A DNA stretch of 64,000 nt. It comes from Catonia carolina (lineage: Eukaryota; Arthropoda; Insecta; Hemiptera; Achilidae). The position numbers and the translations under genes were made by a program. Location of the stretch: assembly GCA_035578175.1 (NCBI GenBank), contig JAQMRL010000003.1, positions 58,822,672 through 58,886,671 of the forward strand. The letters are read 5' to 3'. Shown one piece after another: positions 35,001-47,256 of this stretch (position 1 is its first letter; each line of letters starts with the position of its first letter). A model generated the notes under the pieces. The model did not search any database. It saw nothing but the letters and a program-made list of their open reading frames with translations, and was not told the origin of the DNA.

Positions 35001-35329
35001 TTTTTTCTTCGTTAGTTTTCATCTATCGCCGTTTGAGATGAGTGACGTAGCTTTAAATTGCACAGAAATAGACCTATATTCTTATATTGGCCTATTGCTA
35101 TTAATAAACATAGTTTTCTAGTAATATAGTTAATAATGAACACAAATAACTTGCCCAAATTGTAAAGAAACACTCTGCTGATTACAGAAACTAACCCTAA
35201 GCAATTACAACCTCAACAACCAGGCCATAAACAATTTTTTTTGACTTTATTTAAAAAAATAAACTACAACTGTGTAACAATTTAACACAACTAGTAGTTA
35301 AATGTCAATAGTTTTATATAATTGTCTCG

Positions 35330-35870
35330 AGGTCACTTGTGTGATGTAGTCGCCCAGCGGCAACCCCTCAAGGCGATTCACAAAAGGTCACTATTCCATT
35401 GCCTCTTCAGTGATCTAGATGGGTTGTGTGGCAGGTGAGGAGCGGACAATGACTGAATTTGTAGATTTGTGTGATAGTGTAGTTTGCCATAAAAACGTCT
35501 GTATAGTTTCTTTATTGTTTCGTCTACCGTTTCGATGTTAAGGTCTCTATGTTATGTTTTGTTACTAACATAACGTAGGACAGCCTGTGATGATGCGTAA
35601 AGTTTTGTTATGGAATGTCTGAATACATTTTATGTTAGATACTTCAGATGTTCCGTAGATCACTGAACCGTAGGTCTAAATAGGACGAAGAAGTAGTACC
35701 TTGTAACAGTTAAATTTCTGGGTAATTGGAAGAGAAGATTTATGGTGAATAAGACTGTAGAGAAGTTTTAACCGCGCGTTAAAGAGATTGCCTTTTAAGT
35801 CGGGTATGTGGATTTCATAACAAACAATTCCTATTAATTTTAATTTACAAAAAAAACTAAAATTTAATGA
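35330..35870 (-). pseudogene. Jockey-like LINE ORF2 C-terminal fragment
   Basis: Read from 35700 leftwards on the minus strand, successive frames give 'LRPTVQ' and 'TYGSVIYGTSEVSN' (about 35680 to 35640), 'CIQTFHNKTLRIITGCPTLC' (about 35630 to 35572), 'HRNGRRNNKET' near 35540, 'DVFMANYTITQIY' (about 35500 to 35460) and 'SSPATQP' near 35425. This follows the Jockey-type tail 'RPILTYGS', 'IQxFxNKxLRIIxGxPxxV', 'TVDETI', 'LPxNPPRRLKRRW' seen in the intact 9694 copy. Several frameshifts and stops are present. Confidence 0.7.
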
Positions 35871-36584
35871 AAATGTCATTAAAATTTTAACAAATCGACA
35901 AAAAATATGTTTAAAACTTATAATGGCATAGAAATTTGTATATACTTAAAAGGTATATATTTTTATACAGAATATTTTATTCATTTGTAGATTACTTTCT
36001 ACAATTTCACAATATTTGTAAATTGTAATGGTAATAAATATTTATTCCAAAAAATGTTTCTTGAATTAGGTCAAACTGATATCCTATGAGTTGATAAAAA
36101 AACTACGACGACTGTTTTAATGAAAACGGTCATCCTATCATAGTTGATTACAACCACAGAAAAAGAAAACCGAGATTGAGGCGGAACTGGTCGATAACCG
36201 GCCAGTCTTGGTAAAGCAATTAGTGCGACAGTGTCCCGTATTTCTGTTCGTCTGATCAGAACCCTACCGTAAGGTATAATTTCATTTTACTCCTGAAGCA
36301 GACAATTTCCATTTAATTCAAATCCATTATTAAAAGTAATTTTCTCTTACAATTTTCTTTCGTTGTTTTGACTTGAATGAACGTTAAAGTTATTGCCCGA
36401 TTATCTCTTTCAATTTTCAAATTACGTTGATTCATCTGCTTAGTAATCCGAATATTAAATTAATCAATTAAATGGAAATTAATTAGCTATAATTTGTAAA
36501 AAATTAATTAATTAAAGGCTGCAATGATTAATGTTTAACGTATTTTAAAATTTGTTTCTCTCAGTTGGTGGGAACCACGGCTGC
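35871..36584. other. AT-rich interval, no recognised gene
   Basis: Nothing recognised. Confidence 0.4.
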
Positions 36585-36660
36585 CGGAGAGTCGTGGTGG
36601 GGTATTGTATCATATCAAGCCTATTACACTACTTATAAATTATGTTAAGTCACATGGTTA
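36585..36660 (+). repeat. Direct repeat, first copy (partner at 37089-37166)
   Basis: CGGAGAGT(C/T)GTGGTGGGG, TATTGTATCATAT and CAAGCCTATTACACTACTTAT are shared with 37089-37166 at close to 90% identity over about 75 bp. The two copies lie about 500 bp apart in the same orientation. Confidence 0.85.
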
Positions 36661-36869
36661 TTTTTTTAACATATTCTTTATTTGCTTTTTTTAAATTAAA
36701 TAATTAAAAATGTCTGAATGATAAGATGATATGTGTGCGCGTATATGTGTTCATTAAAGAGTATATAAAATGTTTACTACGAAGTAACGTAAAAATCGTC
36801 AGTAATAACGTATTATTTTTTATAAATTCGTAATGTCTACTCCATTTTCTCTTTAAACTTCAGAGAGGC

Positions 36870-37291
36870 GTTTTATTAAGTCGCATCAACATCTCGGTTA
36901 TTAATGACTAGTTAAGACCCTATTAGAATAGGCCGCCAGGGGCGTAGCCAGCCACGATACCGGTGACGCTGCTTGTCATTGGCCATAGATTATTATGAAG
37001 CCTATTCAATTAGAGCAGCCGGAGGCGTTGCCGCAAGTGGCTGCTGATTGGTTCCATTGCCCCGCGACCCCGTTAGCTGCCTCGGACGCGGAGAGTTGTG
37101 GTGGGGCATTGTATCATATTAAGCCTATTACACTACTTATAATTTTTTTAAGTCATACCTTGGTTACTGGCGGCTACTTTGGATAAAAAAACAGTGGGTT
37201 TGAACATGAAATGATTTTCCAAATCCTGGTAGGGAATCGAATCCACTTTGCAGCGTAAGACGATAATCGCTGGGCCACGGAGGTGACCACA
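36870..37291 (-). mobile_element. SINE family 2 copy with a probable nested insertion
   Basis: The left part, 'TTATTAAGTCGCATCAACAT' and 'CGGTTATTAATGAC' (36872-36909), matches the 21231 fragment. The right part, 'GATTTTCCAAATCCTGGTAG' followed by the reversed B box 'GGGAATCGAATCC' (about 37210-37245) and a reversed A-box region to 37291, is the tRNA-like head. In the 21231 copy these parts are about 50 bp apart. Here about 300 bp separates them, including the second copy of the 36585 direct repeat, so something inserted within the SINE. The GC-rich insert (36925-37100) includes 'GGGGCGTAGCCAGCC'. Confidence 0.6.
37089..37166 (+). repeat. Direct repeat, second copy (partner at 36585-36660)
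   Basis: See the first copy. This one sits inside the sequence that interrupts the SINE. Confidence 0.85.
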
Positions 37292-37389
37292 CGAACAACA
37301 TTTTTGTGTATACATAATATTTTAGATACAGTGACTTATTATAGAAAGATGTACATTAGCACATTAAGTTTATTTTATAAAATTATTGG

Positions 37390-38290
37390 AAGATAAGAAA
37401 TTTTTTAAATAATAACGATAAAAAAACAGAAAATCACAAATTACCGCTAAACTAAGCGTTGACAAAAAAATGGTTGGTATTGACATTGCACATTATAATT
37501 TAAGTAATCTCGCTCACAGATACACAGGTTGTTTAATGTTCTACAATTTTGATTATATACACTTTTTTTCCTAAAATGCATATTAAGGCCGCAATCTTAA
37601 AAAAACAAGTTTTTCCAACAAAAGAACGGACCTCCATGGATTTCAGCGACATGACGGATATTCTATCTTGTAGAGCATAAAAAATTTAGTAAATGAGAAG
37701 ATTGCTAAGGAAATTCTAGGAGCCGTTATTGAGAAGATCTCAAAAAAGCGAAAAAACACTTAAAACCAACACTTAGAAACACTTAGAAAAACCAAGGCGC
37801 CATCCCTATATGTTAAGTGTTATGTTAAGTGCACTGCTTCCAGTTGAACGATTTTGGTGAATCACAGCTAAGACCACTCTCGATCAAGTTAACTTTCAAA
37901 CAAACAAAAAAATACTAAATCTTTAATCGGTTCATCCATTTGGCAGCTAAGATGCCTCAGCCAGATAAAAATATTAGAGATTTTCTGTTTCGTTTTTATT
38001 TTTAAGATTGCGGCCTTAATATGAATTTTAGGGGACAAGTGCATAATTAAATTTGTAGAATCTTCAAAAACCTACAACTATTATTGCAAACATTTTTCTA
38101 TACAATGCTTAGTTTAGCGACAAATGTGATTTTCTGTTTTTATTTTTTTTGTTTTTTTATAGCTTAGAACACTCTCGATCAAGTCATCTATCAAACAAAA
38201 ACACTAAATCAAAATAGGTTTGCCCGTTTGGGAGCTACAGTGTCACAGTTCGATACACAGATTAAAGTTATAACACCCCTCTGTTGCTGT
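37390..38290. repeat. Family X, copy 2, in an inverted double arrangement
   Basis: The left half (about 37415-37770) matches copy 1 in the + direction: 'CAGAAAATCACAAATTACCG', 'ACTAAGCGTT', 'CATATTAAGGCCGCAATCTT', 'TAGGAGCCGTTATTGAGAAG'. At 37985-38150 part of the same unit recurs reversed: 'AAGATTGCGGCCTTAATATG', 'CAATGCTTAGTTTAGCG', 'GATTTTCTGTTTTTATTTT'. Two copies thus face each other. The right end has 'TTATAACACCCCTCTG' and 'TCGGGGGTTAA' (38269-38300). No coding potential was seen. Confidence 0.7.
37786..37807 (+). repeat. 22 bp perfect direct repeat (partner at 38677-38698)
   Basis: The words AAAAACCAAGGCGCCATCCC are identical in both places, 870 bp apart, flanking the inverted part of family X copy 2. 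Confidence 0.9.
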
Positions 38291-40834
38291 CGGGGGTTAA
38301 ATATCACTGATAATGTTAATTTTTAAAATAAACAAAACAAATAACGAAAATAATGTAGCTATGAACAATCAGATTCTCACAATATCGAAATTATTGTATT
38401 ATATTGAGAGTTATCAGTGACCAAAAAGTGAATTTAGAACATGTCAAAACCACGAGAATGTTTAGAAAAATCCACAACAAAGATTATGAGTTGCTTGTTT
38501 AACTTGTTAGCAAAGTTTTACATTTTCAGTGCGAGATTAAAAAATAACATTAATGTTCTTAAATTGTAGCAAACAATGTAACTGAATGCAAATACGTGTG
38601 TACGTTTGGAAGGTGTGCATCATATTAGATTCTGAACCATAAATTTTGACCATGTTCTTCCTTCTCTTGGTAGGAAGAAAAACCAAGGCGCCATCCCTTT
38701 AGCAGTAAATCTTGCATTCAGTGCCTGCTTGCCTTGTATAAACACTGATGCCAAATTCTGTTGAGAGTGATTTAGCTTCACTTTATTCTATCCTTAAGTT
38801 TGACCTGTAAGAGGGGTGTTCTTTAAGTATGGATGCGGTAAAATAAGAGCTTATCCATGCTCAAAATACAGTAGGATAAGTAATGTATTCTCTCGTTTGA
38901 ATCTAGACTATTTTCCTTATGTTTAGACTAAATTATCTAAAATAAAATTTTACGTTTCCTTAATCCAGTTAAAATATATATCTTAACCACCTTCAAAATT
39001 ATAGATAAATATGTTAAATTTGTTAACATACATTGGATGTTAATTCTACACAATCGTAATTAAAAAATATTAACATAAGTTGAATTGATGACTTCAACTG
39101 GGTGGGTGCTGTACATATACATTAAATCAGTTAAACAACATAATGTACTCGTAGTAATAGTAATTTTCATTTCATTCCCACGCCTTGACGTCATATGCTA
39201 GACTTACAGATAACACTCTTCTAGGTTAATATTAAAATAACAATATAACAAATTCAATTCCAAATATTATAAATTGTATGTATATTTCAAATACCATCCT
39301 TCCATCACCTAAATAATCACAATAATCTAGCCTTTTACACTTCTTCCTTTTCAAAACCATTCTTCTACTCATAAATTTTAGTTCGCATGATATTTACTAC
39401 CTATATAAATATATATAATATAAAAATTGAATAATATAATATTGTATTTAACATAGAAAACAACTATGAATTAAATATATATATATAATATATAATTCTT
39501 TTTTTGATATTTCTTAGCTCTAAGAACTCCTTTCAAACACATTTCATTCATTAGCCATCTGACCCTTAACACAATACGTTTTATTTCTTACAATAAAGAA
39601 TTTATTATTTTAACTATTTCTAGAATATCACTGTTATAATGTTACAGTACATTTTATCAACGTACTGACAATATATGCGCTGAGATTAAGATAATGGATA
39701 GCAGTTTTGAATAAATTTTATCTGACCTCACTTACATAAATTGCCCTTGCTGAACATGTACATTTATTTTTCTAATTGTGCAATTTACATTGTCCCATTT
39801 AGGTAGTGTATTGCATTTATGAATAATAAAACATAATGAGTTTAGTTATATCATAAATATACCGGAAAAATTGTAATATTGTTTAAAGCGGTGTACTAAA
39901 TAAAAGAAAACTGCCGGCCGAAATAAATGTGGTTGGAAGTAATATAAGTTTAAAGTGGCTGTGAAATATGCATGTGAATCACGTCGTCTTGGAACGGTAC
40001 AGTTGCAATTGCTACTCGAGTGAACGCAAGTAAGATATACATTTGTATAAATGTTTGTGAGGTATATGTGTATTGTACACATGTAGAATTGAAGTTGTTG
40101 GCTTATTCTTGGATTTTGAGAAGACGTAAGGGAGACTTATAGTTATGTGGCTACGTGGCGAGAGGTACAGTAAATGCAACCAGATACCAGTTTTCAGTCC
40201 CATCCTTCTTCTTGTGCTTTTCCTTGTGCTTGGGCGGATAATTAAACTTTACCAGCAACTTACTCAAGACTAAGCAACACAATCAAATAAAGTTTCTCTC
40301 ACATCTCTGGGGGCACACTTTCCATTCTATGCTGTCTCAACTTTCAAACTTGAAAAACTTTTTACTGTCTGCGATAAATATTATGTAACAGGTTAAATAA
40401 TGAAGATTTACATTCACTTCCTAATACAAGTGCTTTCATCTATTGAGTTCGAGCTACCTAGTTTCTAAATAGTATATTCAAATTCACTTAATTTTAATCT
40501 ATAAAAATATTATTCTCCATATAAGCCGTTAGCCAACTTTTACAATCAGTTTTTTTATAGCTACATCAACATTTTTGGTTTCTAGCAACCCTTTTACATA
40601 AAAAAATTTTACATAACCAATAATGTACAATAGTACATAGTACATCGTAGAATGTACTATTGTTCTACCATCGTTAGTTCTTTATTGTATAATTATTTAC
40701 AATACATAATCAAATGATTATAATATATTACCTGGAATGATCGCTAAATACGAAGACCTGTTCATTGGCTGAAGTGTTCAGTGACTAAAGTAGTATGGTA
40801 TTACAATTTTACATTTGTTATTACATAAAATAAA
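38291..40834. other. AT-rich interval, no recognised gene
   Basis: It holds the second copy of the 22 bp repeat (38677-38698) and an AT-only stretch near 39405-39500. A hairpin lies at 40627-40669 (ACAATAGTACAT and its complement). No gene recognised. Confidence 0.4.
40627..40669. repeat. Imperfect hairpin, 12 bp stem
   Basis: ACAATAGTACAT near 40628 pairs with ATGTACTATTGT ending near 40669, around an AT-rich loop of about 19 bp that itself contains GTACAT. Confidence 0.75.
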
Positions 40835-41190
40835 AATGATACGGTTAAAAAGTTACGGACATATGTACAGAATGGATGATAAACTGTTGACAAGTGTTGA
40901 CTTTTTTAAGACACTAAACAATAAACTTAAGGTGTGGCATAAATGGTTTAAAGAAGTCATAGTTATATTGAGAAGACAGGAATAAATTGAGGAAACTTAA
41001 TGAACCGAACCAAATTCAGACAACTAATTACGGATTTAAAAGGCTTATGTGAAGAGCAAAACCAGAACATTGAGTGGACAGAAGAAAGGAGAAAAGCTTA
41101 CTGTGAGTGAATCTAAGAATGTGGGTTGCAAAAGAGATTCCAGAAACGTCTAAAGCACCTCACGTGGTCTAAGATTGACCCTATAAAAGG
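40835..41190 (+). pseudogene. Degenerate LINE C-terminal fragment
   Basis: The + strand reads 'IRLKSYGHMYRMDDKLLTS' (about 40842-40898), 'FFKTLNNKLKVWHKWFKEV' (about 40902-40960), then 'NRTKFRQLITDLKGLCEEQN' in shifted frames (about 41000-41065), and 'EWTEERRKAYCE' (about 41073-41108). This resembles the LINE tail 'LKWYGHVxRM', 'KxWxKEV', 'NRTxFRxxI', 'WTEERRKAHSERM'. The last motif places it in a subfamily not seen elsewhere in the window. Frameshifts are present and the RT core is absent. Confidence 0.68.
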
Positions 41191-44048
41191 GGGGGGGATG
41201 AGTAATACTTATTGACATATGTAATGAGACAAATTTAATGCACATCTGGAGTTGTTTATTTTTGAGTCTATTGAAATAAAATAAACATCTCCAGCTGACT
41301 AAAATAAATACTTTAAAAATTATTTAATTTATATTAACAAAAATATTTTAAAAGAGTTATTTATTTAGTTACTAGGCAACTAAAGAAGAAGAAAGACTTT
41401 GTAATTTTTTTTTAATGGGCGGTATAACATCAAACCGACAACACGTAATAATTTCACCGTCCCATTCAGTGTTTATTCAGTCTTAACTAATAGTAATAAA
41501 TATATAGTAAATAGTAAATATAAAGAAACAGTAATTAAAAATAATATTCATGTTCTTAAAAGAGACACAAATTATAAACTTTACAATAACAGTGATTATC
41601 TTGTGGCTTTTCGATAACACATATATGAAAACAATAACAATAACTGTGATTAAGAAAATATGTTAATTGAGTAAAACTTATCATGATTCAATCTGAAATG
41701 ATGTTTATTTAATGAAACAAGGGACAAGGTAATAAAGAATATAACTTAATTAAGTAATCACACTGCAAATATTTCAATTCCGTGTGGAGATTATTAAGTT
41801 TCGTTTCAAATATTTTATTAATTCTCTAAAACTAAGTTTTTGTAATTTTATGTTTTTTGAACTTAATTTAATGTTATCCTTTAAATTACTTACAAGTAAT
41901 TTTTTATAAGTGGATTATGACTTATGTGTACATACTATAAAAATACTTAAATATAATTTACAAAATGCTATATAAATGCTTTAAATCTCAGGAAAATAGG
42001 CTGTGTCTAAAACCTCGTTACAGCATTGTGCCATGTTGAGCCGCTGTAATTAATTTAACTCAATTTAAAATTAATTTAGCTGAGGAAGTACTTAGACTAA
42101 AGCGTTTGTGCTTTATACCTACCTTAAACATTTACTTGTTTTATTTAGCTTTACTTCTACTATACTCAAAGCTACCGCAACTCCCATGTAAAATTACCGT
42201 TATAATCTTGATAAAATTCCAATTTAAAATTTATAATGCTTTGCAACGTAATTGTATTTATACACCAACAACATGCATTTTTGGGTTAAAGCAGCAGAAG
42301 TGGCATTTGTAAAAAGTACTTAAATTAATAAAAAAGACATGTTACCAAATTTACTACCATCAAGTTTTGGAAAAAATTTTTCTGTTTGAAAAAATTCGAT
42401 ACGTTTAGTGAAAACAATGAGTTTTGGAAAGTTGTGAGTAATGAGAAATGTAACATTTTCATTTTTTTTAGCACATTTTACTTTCTCTTATCCTACATAA
42501 ATATATAGGAAAAGAAAGTACCACTGTTTTCATTTACCACAAATGTTGCCAAAAACCTTTGTTGATTGCACTGCTTCCTGTACCATTATCAGATGTTATT
42601 CATATGTTATTGCGTGTTTTTAAGAGTGAGATAATAATTAACTTGTCTCTCAAGAGGTAAAACTCCAAGTAGGTACCAAAGCGGACCCTACATGAAAATT
42701 TTCCAATTGTCCAGCCAATGAATATTACTCAGTATGTACTTATTGCGGTTTAGTTTTTCAACAAGATCAATGTTGTAATTGTTTAAGCACCGATTGGTGC
42801 TTAACACCTAACCAACCAGAAAAAAGCCATTCAGTAATAGCCATTTAAAACAAGTATGTTATATGGTTTTCAAAGAATTTAAATGTTGGTAAAACTTGTT
42901 GAAGAAGAAAAACTTTATCAATAGCGGTATAATAAAACTATCTACAAAGTGAACTTTAAATTTTCTCAAAATGTTATTATTAACTTGAGGAGTTGCATAA
43001 AATATATGGGTGTATGGATAAAAGAATTTGATTTGACAGTTTAGAATTGTTTTTGTAGATTTCTTATTTTCCAGGTGAATAAAGTATTATTCATTCATAG
43101 TTTATATTCAATTTTTGTTCTAGTACTTTTTTAAAATACAAAATTAGTTTTCGCAGACATATTTGTTTATAATAATTTTTTGTGGTTTGTAAACTTAAAC
43201 TCAAAATCAAAAGCTTAAATGGATAACTATCCACATTTATAACTACCAGACTGTTTAATCTTGTGACTGGTTTACATTGTATAATAAATCGAACGGTGAT
43301 TTTGTCTGTAAATTATTTTAAAATGCTCCACATTGTGTTTTTACGTCGGATCTACCAAGTAAACACTGAAAATAAGTTTAACTGAATTTTTATGTGTTTG
43401 TCTTTTTATCTGTTTGTTAGTTACAAACACCGCTGGACCAAATTCAATGCATTGTGATATTCAGGATTTGGACATGCTCAGGATGTACCTAGGTTATGAA
43501 TGTTTTTAGTACTACCGAGAGGTGTTGATTCAGAGAGAGTGGTAAAAATAAAGAACTATGGATATATCCGTTAATAGTCGTTTTATCAAATAAAATCCAT
43601 ATAACCAAAGTTATTTAAAGTTTAAAAGGCAAATAATATGCTTAGTTATGTGAGATTTTTAAGTTTTACGCATAAAAACCGAGATAAGGTTATTTATAAT
43701 TTTATATTTAGCAAAAGTAAACTAATATATATTTAATGACTATCATACTATCGAATTCTACTGAAAAACAACAAATATGTGAGCGACAAATCACTTCTCA
43801 GTCTAAATCAGTCAAAATTGATGAAATTGATTTTAAAACAAATTTGTATGTATTGTAACATTGTACAATGATATTATGTAAATGGTTCAGAGAATAAATT
43901 GTTCATTGTAAAAAATTGTGTATCGTTTGGGGTGGTGTGAATTGAACAAGAATAACGAATTGGAATGACTGAAATATTTTGAATAGAAGTTCTCGGATAT
44001 CAAACTAATATTATTATATAGTTTTTTGTTTATTCTTCTGTGTTTCAG
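41191..44048. other. AT-rich interval, no recognised gene
   Basis: It includes a G run (41192-41199) and a perfect small hairpin TTAAGCACC/GGTGCTTAA at 42784-42805. No gene or shared repeat recognised. Confidence 0.4.
42784..42805. repeat. Perfect 9 bp hairpin with 4 nt loop
   Basis: TTAAGCACC, loop GATT, GGTGCTTAA. It may be only a chance palindrome. Confidence 0.8.
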
Positions 44049-44248
44049 TTAAATGGGTCTCGATTGTTTGGAAAAAGTATCAGACCGCAAGTATCGAAAC
44101 AGTTAGCGCCTTTGTAGTAAGTTGCTCAGTAATAAAATTATGAATGGAAAGTGTTGTCGGGTCGTTCGAAATAGTGTCGTTACGGGTCCGGTTTGGAATT
44201 GCGTTAATAGTGCGTGTGCGTAGGGAGGTAGAAAGTGGTTGTGCACAG
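44049..44248 (+). other. Candidate non-coding (5' UTR) exon of a second gene
   Basis: A 200 bp block is much richer in CG dinucleotides than its flanks (GTCGGGTCGTTCG, GTTACGGGTCCGG, GTGCGTGTGCGTAGGG). It lies between an acceptor-like tract ending TTCTGTGTTTCAG (to 44048) and a consensus donor CAG/GTAAGT at 44249. All three forward frames contain stops, so if real it is an untranslated exon, or the start of transcription lies within it and the left boundary is only apparent. The next plausible + strand coding exon is at 47079. Confidence 0.35.
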
Positions 44249-45963
44249 GTAAGTCATTGGTGACGTTATATACTTATAGTCAAGTTTAGTTTAAGCTTAG
44301 GCTTTGTAATTAATTTAAGGGGAGATTGCACGATGGTATTAACTCAAAATTTCGATGTTTGGTTTTTTATGTTTTTCAATAGTTTAGGCCTAGATCTACC
44401 GGAAAAACATTAAATTACGTCAAAAAAATATTTTATTATAAAAAAATTAAATTTGTCAGGTTTGCACAGAAAAATTATCATGTTACGAAAACGAAAATTT
44501 TTTCATAATTTTATACTGCTCGTTTTAGTGCAACGGAAATTTTAGTTTTTAAAATATCTGCATCACATGTTTTTAATATTCTCAGCTGTTGGTTAAGCTT
44601 TCTAAACAACTGCTGGTGGAAAATTTTACTTGTTTGTGTACTTATTGTTTTTGATTTGTGCCTTCTTGTTTCTTACCTTTTCCTGTAAATTTATATTTTT
44701 TACACTAAGGTACATTTTTCTCAGAAACCAATTAACCTACCAGGCTGAAATTTTTACCAGTTAATTATCTTGTATAGCCACATATACCGACATTTGTATG
44801 ACTGCCTCAGATGCTCTAAAAATTAGTAATACGCAAAACACGTGGAAAACAATTTGTAAACATTTTATGTTATTCGTAATTTTAAAAAAATGGTATGGTC
44901 CAAAGATTATTTTGAAAAGTGTCAGTAAACCCGACACCTATAGTGTGTAAAGTTTCATTTCCCTATATTTTACCAATCCTATGAAAAATGTACCTAAAAA
45001 TACCAAATTTAATATTGGCGGGATACATAGTACAGTCTCCCCGTAATTGAAGTAATCTAATTATATTTTGTTAAAAGGCCAAGTTTATATCTTAATTGTG
45101 TCAATTAATACTCAATTGATTGTTATACCTTAAAGAAAATATGTTTATTATTTACCATACTAAGGTCCCAAACGAACCAAGACTTAGGTATTAGCCAATG
45201 TATTAGTCATCAAGTATTAAAATTTATTAGCAAAGTTCTCGGTTTAAATTGTAAAATTAAAAGATTTTCATATTGTCCTTTCAAAAAACGTACAATTTTC
45301 CAACCTATATAACAGCTTTTGCCCAAAAATGTTGGTGATTTAACAAAAATTGTAATTATCATAATTCAAATTGTAATAACACACTCAATAACAATCGATT
45401 ATTTTGGAAATTAAAAACATTAACTTTGTATCTGAAAATGATATAAATAGCTATGTATATCTGAAATCTAAAGCGTTATAAAATCCATTTGAAGAATGAG
45501 TATTTCAGATACTCCAGTAGAAGAATGATAAATAAAATACATTTTCATAAATTTAAAGCGATTTTTAATATCATCAGCAACATCGTTATTATAATCATCA
45601 GAGTTATTATTACAGTATTAAGGTAAAGTTCCCTAGACAGTATTTAGTGTATGTTACGACTTTGACTCTCTAATAGGAAGTCATTAAAGTTTTGTGAGTT
45701 GTGAGCCGAGGGAGCGCCAAGCCTCTCATTACCTGTACCAGTTACACTTCTGTTGTACTGATAGTTACATTTAGTTTTATAACAACTCCTTCATTACATT
45801 TTCAGTATAAAAATTTAATAAGGTAATCACATAAAAATTAAATTAGTAGAATCGTTATCAACAATGAAATAAAAATGGCATATTAACCTTTGTTTAAAAT
45901 TAATACAACTCTTTTGATCATTCTTACTTTATTTTCACTAAAATTGTATAATCTCATTTTTCC
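44249..45963. other. AT-rich interval, no recognised gene
   Basis: Nothing recognised. It could be intron if the flanking candidate exons belong to one gene. Confidence 0.4.
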
Positions 45964-46350
45964 CCATAACAGGGAGGTGGAGTTTTAAATTATTTGCAAT
46001 GCATCTGCTAATTATATGGCTACAAAAAATAGTTCTGTTTCTTATCACATTGTTAGCTAATTATATGACTGAAGTATTAAAGAATAGAAGAGGTAGAGGA
46101 GTAGAAGACGCTACTCAGAGTTATCTTTTCTGAGATTAATGAATTTCATAATTATACAGCCAGACCCTGTGGTGAATTAAGTGAAGTTGTCATTTGCAGT
46201 GTGGAAAGTGGAAGCTTTACAGAGAGCCTGGAATGCTGATAAGCAAACTTTCCCACTCAGTGAGAAAGGCAAAAATAAACCACCTCTTTCCTCGTTTTAC
46301 TAAGAAAAGTATTTAGAGGTTCAAACCAGCCTTTCAGCTGATGATCTTCA
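45964..46350 (+). repeat. Interspersed repeat family Y, copy 2
   Basis: Starts 'CATAACAGGGAGGTGGAGTT' and ends 'AGGTTCAAACCAGCC' followed by TTTCAGCTGATGAT. It shares all ordered motifs with copy 1, including 'TACAGCCAGACCCTGTGGTG'. Small indels are scattered along the copy. Confidence 0.8.
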
Positions 46351-47078
46351 ATACAGCAACATACTCATTTTCTGGGTATATAGCATCCTACAATTGGACT
46401 TTTGAATTTTTTGTTCAGAGATATAAAGAAAATTGTCGTTAGTTGTACCCAGCTCTATAAATACTTTATTAAATTGTGTACACTTTAATTTAAATTTTGT
46501 TTATTTATCAATAACAAATATGAAAAATATGTCGCATAACTAATTTTACTCCCGCATACAGCTAGCCTGACGCGTGAAGGAGTTGTATCGTAAACTAATT
46601 GGTTAACTAAAACTAAACTACAAGTAAACCTGCTAAAACTAAACCATATATAGAGCTAATTGTTCAATCCACGTAACTTTATTTTAAGTATAAAAATACT
46701 TACTAAAATGTTTTAAATATTAATAACTATTTGTTTATCATAACAATATAAACAATATCATATTTACTTATTTTTGAAACAATATTAATAATAATTACTA
46801 CACTAATCTAATAATAGATATCATCATTATGTAGTATATCACATTTTTTTAAACATGACATTCATCACTAACTAAGGTGTTTCATATAATACAGAAATTT
46901 GAAGGTGAGGAATCCCTTTGAAATATGAGCAGTCTTCAAAAGATGCTTTGAATTTAATCTACATGTCCTTCGCAGAATGAATTATGACCTACAACTAATG
47001 CATGTAATTTTAGGAAAATAAACAGGAATAGTATGGTTGTATCGTACATTGAGAAAAATATTCATTACTCTAATTCAG
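46351..47078. other. AT-rich interval, no recognised gene
   Basis: Nothing recognised. Confidence 0.4.
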
Positions 47079-47256
47079 CGTAGAGAGCAAAGTTTAGGTT
47101 TTAAGGGGCTCTGCGCGAAGAATAAGCTCCTACCTAAAGACATTGCTCACATGGTACAGCAAGACAACGCAACAACTGCTTTGTCTAGCTGTACCCAAGG
47201 TTCAGCTTGCTCATTTTGCCAACTTCCTACAATAAAAGAGGACATCTGTAGAGGAG
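47079..47256 (+). CDS. Orphan coding exon, unrecognised cysteine-containing protein
   Basis: A 178 bp open block reads 'RREQSLGFKGLCAKNKLLPK', then 'DIAHMVQQDNATTAL', then 'SSCTQGSACSFCQLPTIKED' and 'ICRG'. It is bounded by an acceptor-like TTACTCTAATTCAG (to 47078) and a donor-like GAG/GTAAAT (47257). The exon would start in phase 0 and end in phase 1. Its codon and base composition (C and G in many first and second positions) contrasts with the AT-rich surroundings. Five cysteines are present, with C-x4-C-x2-C spacing in the second half. There is no LINE or transposase wording and no in-frame ATG start, so it looks like an internal exon. I do not recognise the family. Chance or an ancient pseudogene fragment remain possible. 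Confidence 0.45.
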
